Assembly: GCF_000317435.1 (NCBI RefSeq)
Contig: NC_019751.1
Coordinates: 2,790,001-2,854,000, forward strand
DNA: 64,000 nt
Reading direction: 5' to 3'
Source: Calothrix sp. PCC 6303
GTDB lineage: Bacteria > Cyanobacteriota > Cyanobacteriia > Cyanobacteriales > Nostocaceae
The notes beneath the pieces were generated by a model, which was not told the origin of the DNA, did no database searches, and was given only the letters and a program-made list of their open reading frames with translations. Below, in pieces: positions 47,185 to 54,649 of the stretch (positions are counted from its first letter, which is position 1; each line of letters begins with the position of its first letter). A program made the position numbers and the translations under genes.

Positions 47185-48273
47185 TTAATTTTCCTCTTTA
47201 TTTTTTTTATCTTTTGAAAATTCTACCTTTTCTCTTGCTTGTTGAGAACGTTCCAGCAAGCTTTGTAAATCTGTATTAATTCCATCTTTTGGAGTAACTA
47301 AAGCAGTTTTTTTGGCACTATCGGTTTCATTACGAAGTTGTTGCACTAATTTTTGTAGAGATTCTTCTCTTTCTAATACAACGTTAGTCATTTTCCTAAA
47401 AAGTACTGCTAACTGACCTAATTCATCAGACCGCTTGGCAACTTTATCTAATTTCTTTAAATCTGATGCTTCTGTTTTTTCTGAACCAACATCAGCATTA
47501 CTTATTTTTTGAGCAATCCTAGCAATAGGTCTGAGAGGAAGAATTACAGTGTGTTTGAGCAAAACATTAATTAAAATAACTAAAATTGCAAAAATTACAG
47601 TAAATATTCCCACACTTAATACAAGTTGTTGCTGATAGCTTTCAAATATTTCTTCAATAGTTATATAGACTGTTTGAGCAGCTACTACTTCATTTTTTTT
47701 CCAACCAAAACCATGCTCGGAACCATAAGTATTAATTTGACTTTTTGGAGCTAAGTTTGGTGAACTATGACAGCGCAAACAACTATCTTTACTGATAATC
47801 AGAGGACGAGCAACATAAAATAAATTATCTTCAGATCTTTTACGAAAACCTGAAACTTCTTTTAGAGATAAATCCTGACGAAATCTTTGAACTATATCCG
47901 CTTCAAAATTGTCAGCTTTGTCACGTAAATTAGTCGGATTTAAAGTAGCTTCCTTATAAAAAAAATCCTTATAATTCGGACTTCTGCGTAAATTTTCAAA
48001 AACCTGCCGTGCAGAATAAGCTGGTATAGTTTCCGGAATAAACTTGGATTCTATTTCCCATCTATCGGATAATAGAGGTTGAATTTGATTAGTTGTATAA
48101 TCTCTAACTGAATTCATCGTCTCCATTAAAATGAAAGCCTTGTTTGCTACCTGTTGTTCGGCTTTCTGTTGTGCAGTTTGCGATAATAAAAATCCGCTTA
48201 AACAAATACCAATAATAAAAACTATCCCTAATATAAAAGTAAATTTTAATCCCAGTTTAAATCGTTGTAACAT
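47185..48273 (-). CDS. Heme-type DUF3365-HAMP membrane sensor without output domain
   Basis: 362 residues. N-terminal span (FTFILGIVFIIGICLSGFLL), then a Tll0287/DUF3365-like sensor with the c-type heme motif CLRCH near residue 165. The second span is LSVGIFTVIFAILVILINVL, followed by HAMP and a coiled coil with KRSDELGQLAVLFRKM. The C-terminus LQSLLERSQQAREKV matches the neighbouring Cache-HAMP protein. No kinase, cyclase or chemotaxis output follows. The heme suggests redox or gas sensing. It sits between baseplate genes and the WD40/anchor genes of the injection locus. Confidence 0.87.
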   Translation of the reverse strand: MLQRFKLGLKFTFILGIVFIIGICLSGFLLSQTAQQKAEQQVANKAFILMETMNSVRDYTTNQIQPLLSDRWEIESKFIPETIPAYSARQVFENLRRSPNYKDFFYKEATLNPTNLRDKADNFEADIVQRFRQDLSLKEVSGFRKRSEDNLFYVARPLIISKDSCLRCHSSPNLAPKSQINTYGSEHGFGWKKNEVVAAQTVYITIEEIFESYQQQLVLSVGIFTVIFAILVILINVLLKHTVILPLRPIARIAQKISNADVGSEKTEASDLKKLDKVAKRSDELGQLAVLFRKMTNVVLEREESLQKLVQQLRNETDSAKKTALVTPKDGINTDLQSLLERSQQAREKVEFSKDKKNKEEN

Positions 48274-48441
48274 CTTAAATTACTCTTTATATTTCCGCAT
48301 ATTAGTCATGTTTTATTGCTGGAACTCTATTGCTTGGGCTACAAGTAACATTTTAGTTGTACCTACTATTTAGTTGTTCTCTTAATTTCCTCTTTTTCTT
48401 GATTTTTAATTTTAAATTAGTTTACAACCTTGCACCTTTCT

Positions 48442-49749
48442 CTACTTTTGAGACTGTATCAATTGATGTCGATACCAAGCAAAATGTAAAATATTAATCC
48501 CCATTTCTTGAGTCGTACGAATTATTTCTCTCGAAAGAGATAAATTTTCATCAATTCCCCAACCACTAGAAAGCGAACCAAAAATTAATATAATTCCTCC
48601 CCAATTAAATAAATGAATGGGATAATTTTTGATTGTTGGCATTTGTGAAAATAGAAAAGGTTCTTTCCGTAGAGGATGATGAGATGGGAGAGTAGCGAAA
48701 TTAGTAATGGGAATACCAAATTGTTTTGATAATTCCTGAATTGGTTGTTGAATTTGATATAACTGCTGCTGGAGTTTTTCCTCAACTCTCATTAATTCTG
48801 CTTCTAATTCTTGACTAATCAAAGCACTTTCTTGCTCTTGAGTGAGATTTGCGATCGCACTCCGCAATTGTTGCCTAACAAAGCTCAATTCTTCTACTAA
48901 TGCTTCTTCCACTTCGATGAATATATTTGCACCACTTTGTAGATATTGCTGCAAATTCTGAACTTGTTCTTCGTCAACTTTCAGACTCAAAAATTGCTCG
49001 TAGGTTAAATAAAGCAAATCGCTATCTAACTTATTTACCGTCTCTGACAAGCTACTTACTTCTATAGCTTTTCCTCCCATTGCGGGGTATAAAGCTGTCA
49101 TCGACTGCAATAAATAAGTCAAATTCTCTACAATTTTAGGATTTGTTTTTTGCAAATCTGCTAAATATGTAACTACTACTTGTTTTTGGATACGTAATTG
49201 TGCACAATTACGAGAGCGTAAATCCAGGTTATTTATACCGGGTTGTAGTACATCAGGTGCATTGACTAACTCAACTTCACCAGGTGTAAGCAAAATCCGA
49301 CATAATTCTACCTCCGTACCATTGGGAGGAGTGGTCTTTTCATCAATGCGAAAAGTTTCCTGAACAAATTGCCGATCGCTTTGATTTTGTAATTTATCTG
49401 GGTCTACATAATTAACTATCACGTATACTGTTAAGGAACCTTTTGCAGGTGCTTCGGAAGCAATCCGAAAAGCTAAAGCTTGGGGAACTATAATTGGATT
49501 CCCTTTACCATCAATTGCTAAACCTGGTTGAATTTGCAACCATCGTCTATCTTTATATTGTCCGGCAACCTCTTCAGGTGCATCAATAACATGAACTCCT
49601 AAACCCCACACAATTCCTGCTTGGTGCAATGATTGATAATAAATATTCTGACGCTGACGGTGGTAGTCATGAGCTTGTTTCCAAAGATTTGCTGTGAGGA
49701 GCAAACCGTCGGTAACTTGGAGTCTTTGTAAAGGTTCAATTGATATCAT
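48442..49749 (-). CDS. eCIS-locus protein with DUF4159-like C-terminus
   Basis: 435 residues, not fully recognised. The N-terminal part (LLLTANLWKQAHDYHRQRQN; GIVWGLGVHVIDAPEE) resembles proteins found next to baseplate genes in cyanobacterial contractile systems. The middle (residues ~270-340) is a long coiled coil (EEALVEELSFVRQQLRS). The end (LFNWGGIILIFGSLSSGWGI) resembles DUF4159. It is encoded in line with the baseplate genes, 245 bases after the wedge gene, and is likely a baseplate-associated component. Exact role unknown. Confidence 0.65.
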   Translation of the reverse strand: MISIEPLQRLQVTDGLLLTANLWKQAHDYHRQRQNIYYQSLHQAGIVWGLGVHVIDAPEEVAGQYKDRRWLQIQPGLAIDGKGNPIIVPQALAFRIASEAPAKGSLTVYVIVNYVDPDKLQNQSDRQFVQETFRIDEKTTPPNGTEVELCRILLTPGEVELVNAPDVLQPGINNLDLRSRNCAQLRIQKQVVVTYLADLQKTNPKIVENLTYLLQSMTALYPAMGGKAIEVSSLSETVNKLDSDLLYLTYEQFLSLKVDEEQVQNLQQYLQSGANIFIEVEEALVEELSFVRQQLRSAIANLTQEQESALISQELEAELMRVEEKLQQQLYQIQQPIQELSKQFGIPITNFATLPSHHPLRKEPFLFSQMPTIKNYPIHLFNWGGIILIFGSLSSGWGIDENLSLSREIIRTTQEMGINILHFAWYRHQLIQSQK

Positions 49750-49819
49750 AAATTAAGAAAATATGGGAAAAGGGGAAGGGGGAATGGGAAATGTGGGAAA
49801 AGATTTTAATTTTATATTT

Positions 49820-49963
49820 TAAGTAGTTGTGCAAAATTAATTGTACATTCCGGAAAGTTGAAGTTATTGGGTGCGCGGAGCGTGTCCGTTTAGGACTTAT
49901 GCTTCCTTCCGAAGACGCAAGCTACGCAATGACAATATATATTTAATTTTGCGTAAGTACTTA
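49820..49963. repeat. 144-bp MITE-like element, copy A
   Basis: Ends TAAGTAGTTGTGCAAAATTAA and, inverted from the right, TAAGTACTTACGCAAAATTAA. Nearly the same element is at 62424-62562. The interior shares GGGTGCGCGGAGCGTGTCCG and GACAATATATATTTAATTTT with that copy. Confidence 0.8.
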
Positions 49964-49993
49964 TTATTTATTTACCCTTTAATCCTTCCCCCT

Positions 49994-51043
49994 TTACCTT
50001 TCTGTTGATTGGATATATAAATCATAGGTACAAAATGCAGGTTTTTCTTGCTCAATAATATTTTTAACTAAAAAATCATCAATTTCACTCTGGTGATTGG
50101 GACGGAGAATAATGGTAAAATGAAATGGACACCCACCACCAACTATGCTACTTTCACCTATTAGAGTTTCTCCAAATACGAACCCTCTAGAGAAAGATTC
50201 AGTAATACTAATATGTTTTTCTTCCTCATTCAAAATATCTTCATCTAAAGGTAATTGTGTCACTAAATGTAGAAAAAAACGTAGTCCTCTTCTTGTACCA
50301 CGCCAACGAAATATTTCAATTGCACTTTTAATTAAATACCGTTCTTTTTCTGGCGAAATTTGCGGTAAATGTTTCCATCCAACCCAATAAGAAAGAAAGG
50401 GTAAAAATGCAGTTGGTGCTGTTAAAGGATTAAGATAAGCCGAAATATTTTCCACAGTATGAACGCAAGGTTCAAAGCTTTGTTCAAATATCTTTAAAAA
50501 TCGTCCAATAAAATCAACATCTCGATAAATTCCTGGGAGAAAATCTAAATAAAGACTTGGTGGACGCACATAAAGATTAAAATCAATGCATTCAACCTGA
50601 TTTTTTCCAGAGTCTGACTCCATTGAATATGCATAGAGATGTCCTTGATAATTAAGTTTAAGACTTTCTCCTGGTTGCAGTGCGGTTGGTGATTCAAAAA
50701 AATCATTAGATATCTGAAAATATAACACCGCTTCCATCTCCGTACCTGGAAGTATATCTAATCCTTCCATCCCAATTCGACACCAATTTGCCGGAAAATC
50801 ACCCTGTACTTTCAACTCCAACTGTAGGGGACGATTTCCTAAATTCTTCACCTGCACAACCATCTCACTTGCTTCTCCAGGACGTAATTGCAAGCTAATT
50901 TGACGACTTGCGATCGCAGATGTAGATGCCTTGATTCCTACCCCATAACCCGATTGTGTCCCTTGTTTAGAAGGAACTGCATCAGGTATCTGCATTGGTG
51001 TCAGTCGTACATCGATCAGTTGACTAGATTGGGATTGTGTCAT
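49994..51043 (-). CDS. Contractile-tail wedge protein (phage tail protein I-like, TIGR02242)
   Basis: 349 residues. The C-terminal ~200 residues carry the tail-protein signature YLDFLPGIYRDVDFIGRFLK, PLTAPTAFLPFLSYWVGW and IFRWRGTRRGLRFFLHLV, as in eCIS baseplate wedge (Cis12-like) and P2 gpI-like proteins. The N-terminal ~150 residues form an Ig-like domain (VVQVKNLGNRPLQLELKVQG; ANWCRI) like those of the two membrane proteins at 40556-45486. It lies 57 bases after baseplate J on the same strand. Confidence 0.85.
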   Translation of the reverse strand: MTQSQSSQLIDVRLTPMQIPDAVPSKQGTQSGYGVGIKASTSAIASRQISLQLRPGEASEMVVQVKNLGNRPLQLELKVQGDFPANWCRIGMEGLDILPGTEMEAVLYFQISNDFFESPTALQPGESLKLNYQGHLYAYSMESDSGKNQVECIDFNLYVRPPSLYLDFLPGIYRDVDFIGRFLKIFEQSFEPCVHTVENISAYLNPLTAPTAFLPFLSYWVGWKHLPQISPEKERYLIKSAIEIFRWRGTRRGLRFFLHLVTQLPLDEDILNEEEKHISITESFSRGFVFGETLIGESSIVGGGCPFHFTIILRPNHQSEIDDFLVKNIIEQEKPAFCTYDLYIQSTER

Positions 51044-51100
51044 AAGTCATAAATGGGGAAGGGGGAATGGGGAGGAAATTTTTCTTTTTCCCTTAATTTT

Positions 51101-53299
51101 CTAAATCACGGTAATTGCATGACTAGATCGCAATTGATTGTTACTCCAAGAGCAAATTAATCCGAACTCTCCAGGATTGATTACACCTCCATCTGCTAAA
51201 GCACGAGTCCATTCTGAACCATGTTGATGTAGTTCAAATAAAAGAATTGCACCTAAAAAACGAACTCCTGTTGTTTTCTGAAACAAGCTGATAATATCTG
51301 AAGTATATAAACTAGCTCCAAATTGCCAACCTTTGCCATCAATTCCACCAGTCAGGGGATTGAGGAAACGGTACAAAGCTATTTGTAAACTTTGAATAAT
51401 TGTTTGTTGGGCTTGAGAATTGTTGTATTCTGGCTCTAACCCAACTTCTGCTTGCACTGAAACACCAACATATTTAGGTTCACTCAGTCTGACCTCTATA
51501 CCTAGTAAGCGTCTTTCATCTAAATAACTCAAGATGTGTTGCTGCAAAGCGGTATTAAGCATAAATTCACCGGGATGAATACCTTCTCCCCGATTCACAC
51601 CTTCAATATTTGCTTGGGGAACAACCAATAAATCAACGACACCTCTATTACTCTTATCATTCATCCGTCGAGGACAATAAACACGAGCTACTGCTCCACC
51701 TCCTGCTTGCAATGCCAAAGTTTCAAAGTCTTCTGGAGTCACAGCGCGATCGCGTGTTCGTAAAATACTAGGAACTCGCATAACTGCATTGTCCAAAGAC
51801 TCTGCATCAGCACCATTACGAGCAGAAATGTGATTTGTCACCCTTTCCACATAGGGAATTGCCGTCTTGGGAATTTGCAATGTATCTCTTTGGACATTGC
51901 CTTGCTGCCCTCCACCAGTGCGGTATGCAACCATACGAATCTGGGAACCCTTAGAAGGTATTGCTCCATACTGCCTTTCCATATCTGTGACTGCTTGCAA
52001 AGCATCCTTTAGTTGCAGTGTATTTACGCCACTAACCTGTATTTTTGACCGTAATTCTACTTGAGAACGAATTTGAGCAGGTTCGCGGATCAGAAAGCCA
52101 AATTGCACCTCTCCAGTTACAGAATCAATGGTGTAATGTTTATCATTTGCTTTTGAATCAGCAAAATCATTAACCTCCTGCCAAATCTCCGGTAATCCTG
52201 CTGGTGGTAATACTAAAATGTACTCACCTTCCTGCCGTGGCAAAATCGAAGTATTCTGTAATTGAAACTTTTGCCCCGGATTTCCATTGCTAATTCCTAG
52301 CACTTCATCCCGCACCAAAGTACAATGACTAGCGCTCACAGTGCCACCAATAGACCGTACTTGTATCCCTAGTAATTGCGGAGAAGCTGTGTATCGAGAA
52401 TTACTATTAATCTGGCGATCGTAAACGCAACGCACCCATCGTCCTTGATAGCTACTAAAGTAAGTAATTGGAAATACTCGTGGTAAATGCAGGACTACAT
52501 CAGCTTCACCAAGGGTATTCATCCCCAATTGTGAACCATCGCTAAAACTAAAACCGCGAGTACCATCGTCAGATTCTTGGAGTAAAATTTGCTGCCAGTG
52601 TTGACCATTCCAAGCTTCCCAACGACGGGGGGGAAAATCGGGATTTATACCAGTTGAGGAAGCAGATTCCCCTCGCAATTTCACAGCTAAGACATTACCA
52701 GCAATTGGTTCATCAGGATTAAAAACTAAATAAAAGCAATTTCCGATTTCTGGTGACTCAGCAAAAATTGGTTGCGCTCGTCCTTCCCAACTACCATCTT
52801 GGCTTTGCGTCCACATATTAGTTAAGCGATCGCGTAAAATTTTTGGCTCTATTTCATCTGTCGAACCAGTGAGAAAATGACATATTTTTGGCTTACCTAT
52901 TAGCAAAGGTTCGTCAGTACTAAAAACTACTGCCTCTACCGTTTCTGTACGTAAAGTTGCCACCTCTGTACCAGGAGGAATTTCGTAGGTTTTAGGTAAA
53001 GTCGCACTCAAGTAAAAAGTTAATTCCGTCTTTGCAGGAGCAGCAGCTAATAACCGAATCCCCAACATTTCCAAAAACACCACAAAATTGCGACGTGGTA
53101 CTTGATTAAACCGCAGTAGCATCTGGTCAGTTAGCCAAGCAAACAACTCAACCATCGTGATACCAGGATCACCAGGGTTGTAATTAGTCCACTCTGGACA
53201 GTAACGGGGAATGCGGAGAATGCACTCCTCCACTAAATCTTTAAACGTGCGATCGTCTAAATCTGATTTGGGTAGTTTGGGTAGGAAGTCGAAGTCCAT
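51101..53299 (-). CDS. Baseplate J-like protein of contractile injection system
   Basis: 732 residues, the usual length for eCIS baseplate J (Cis11; TIGR02243-like). N-terminal RIPRYCPEWTNYNPGDPGIT, then MVELFAWLTDQMLLRFNQVP is the family hallmark. Later RDRAVTPEDFETLALQAGGG and the C-terminal FLNPLTGGIDGKGWQFGASL match gpJ proteins. Forms the wedge core that joins sheath and baseplate. Encoded with gp25-like and tail-I-like genes in the same direction. Confidence 0.93.
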   Translation of the reverse strand: MDFDFLPKLPKSDLDDRTFKDLVEECILRIPRYCPEWTNYNPGDPGITMVELFAWLTDQMLLRFNQVPRRNFVVFLEMLGIRLLAAAPAKTELTFYLSATLPKTYEIPPGTEVATLRTETVEAVVFSTDEPLLIGKPKICHFLTGSTDEIEPKILRDRLTNMWTQSQDGSWEGRAQPIFAESPEIGNCFYLVFNPDEPIAGNVLAVKLRGESASSTGINPDFPPRRWEAWNGQHWQQILLQESDDGTRGFSFSDGSQLGMNTLGEADVVLHLPRVFPITYFSSYQGRWVRCVYDRQINSNSRYTASPQLLGIQVRSIGGTVSASHCTLVRDEVLGISNGNPGQKFQLQNTSILPRQEGEYILVLPPAGLPEIWQEVNDFADSKANDKHYTIDSVTGEVQFGFLIREPAQIRSQVELRSKIQVSGVNTLQLKDALQAVTDMERQYGAIPSKGSQIRMVAYRTGGGQQGNVQRDTLQIPKTAIPYVERVTNHISARNGADAESLDNAVMRVPSILRTRDRAVTPEDFETLALQAGGGAVARVYCPRRMNDKSNRGVVDLLVVPQANIEGVNRGEGIHPGEFMLNTALQQHILSYLDERRLLGIEVRLSEPKYVGVSVQAEVGLEPEYNNSQAQQTIIQSLQIALYRFLNPLTGGIDGKGWQFGASLYTSDIISLFQKTTGVRFLGAILLFELHQHGSEWTRALADGGVINPGEFGLICSWSNNQLRSSHAITVI

Positions 53300-53430
53300 A
53301 GGTGTGGGAAATATGGGGAATGGGGAATGGGGAATGGGGGGGGAAATCTTTGTATATTCTACCTTTCTGCTCCTTTTCCCCCTTCCCCTTTAACCGAGTT
53401 GTATTGGGGGGAGCGGTTGATCGCTTGGAT

Positions 53431-53805
53431 TTAATTGGAGAGCATACGACTTAAATCTATTGCTTGACTATAAAGTTGTGTGTAAGTGCGATCGTCTAAA
53501 TAACCGACTTCTAAAGCTACTCTTACGAGACTGCGACATTCTCCTGCTGAACCTTTGGCTATATTCAAAAAATTTACATACTCTTTACGAGAATATCTTT
53601 CAAAACCCTCTGCTATATTCGTGGGAATTGACACAGAAGCGCGTCTTAATTGGTCTTTTAAAGCAAAATCCTTACTGATTTCACCTTCCTTAGTTAATAA
53701 ATATATTTCTTTGACTAGCTCAATTCCTTGTTGCCAAACTCTTAAATCTTCAAAACTTTCTATTTTATTTTTTTCTATCTTTTTTTCTGTCTTGTTGTTC
53801 TCCAT
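53431..53805 (-). CDS. Four-helix-bundle protein (23S rRNA IVS-type)
   Basis: 124 residues with SFEDLRVWQQGIELVKEIYL, FALKDQLRRASVSIPTNIAE and GFERYSRKEYVNFLNIAKGS, the complete signature of the 23S rRNA intervening-sequence / four-helix bundle family. These are small stand-alone proteins, often associated with mobile or retron-like contexts, of unclear function. It is inserted between the gp25-like and baseplate J genes and is not a known injection-system part. Confidence 0.92.
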   Translation of the reverse strand: MENNKTEKKIEKNKIESFEDLRVWQQGIELVKEIYLLTKEGEISKDFALKDQLRRASVSIPTNIAEGFERYSRKEYVNFLNIAKGSAGECRSLVRVALEVGYLDDRTYTQLYSQAIDLSRMLSN

Positions 53806-53870
53806 CTAATTTTTTTCCTCTAATTATGTTCTTCACATTTTCCCCATTCACCCTTCCCCCTTCCCCGTCT

Positions 53871-54272
53871 TCAACTTCCTGGCATTAAATAAAATGGAAA
53901 AACCAGACTGCGTTGTTCGTGGCTGTTTCGGGGGTGATATTCAATAATCACGTCTAATCGACCACGTACCGGATCAGGTTCAGCACGAACTGCATCCACT
54001 ACTATGCGGGGTTCCCACTTTTCCAAAGCTTCCTGAGTATAAAGTCTTGCCAAAAGCAAAGTCTGGGTATTCATCGGTGCAAATGCCAACTCCCCCAGAC
54101 GGGAACCAAAATCAGGTCGGTATACTCTTTCTCCTAAATGGGTACGTAAAATAATTCCTATAGATTCTTCAATATTTTGATTTTTGGGACTGATTTGCAT
54201 GTTCCCTTGCATAGTCACATTCAGAGGAAACGCCAGCCCTTGACCTAGATGGTTTTTGTTTGTATCTAACAT
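53871..54272 (-). CDS. gp25-like baseplate protein (GPW/gp25 family)
   Basis: 133 residues: NIEESIGIILRTHLGERVYR, then PDFGSRLGELAFAP and EKWEPRIVVDAVRAEPD are the gp25/W family signature. In eCIS this is Cis9, which initiates sheath assembly on the baseplate. First gene of the minus-strand baseplate group that continues with baseplate J and the wedge. The start has an ATG; the divergent cargo gene begins 378 bases away. Confidence 0.93.
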   Translation of the reverse strand: MLDTNKNHLGQGLAFPLNVTMQGNMQISPKNQNIEESIGIILRTHLGERVYRPDFGSRLGELAFAPMNTQTLLLARLYTQEALEKWEPRIVVDAVRAEPDPVRGRLDVIIEYHPRNSHEQRSLVFPFYLMPGS

Positions 54273-54649
54273 AGGATTTTAGGTTCCCCTCAAAGATTCA
54301 TGCCTTAACAGGATTTCCGTAAAAACAACACCAGTATACTGACCTTTGCTTAAGAGTGATATCAGTAAATATTCGGCTATATCGACAGAAATACTTAGGA
54401 AAATAAAAAGTATTTAAGTATTTACCCTATAGTAAAATTACTGACAATCATCTATTGTGGCTGTTTTTCTCAGGGATTACTCGGAAAATCAAAGCTTAAA
54501 ATCATCTTCCATAACAAAAAATCTGCCAGATGGTAAGTAAAGATGAAGAAAAATAAATTACAAAATACTTATCATTACTGACCTGTAAATACCCAGAGGC
54601 TGTGCCAAACTGGAGCAATAATAATTTTTACATCGGAATACGTAATTTT
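54273..54649. promoter_or_regulatory. Divergent promoter region between baseplate and cargo genes
   Basis: The 377 bases separate the minus-strand gp25 gene from the plus-strand DUF4157 genes, so promoters for both must be here. It is AT-rich, with no gene and no clear terminator. I cannot place individual promoters. Confidence 0.5.
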
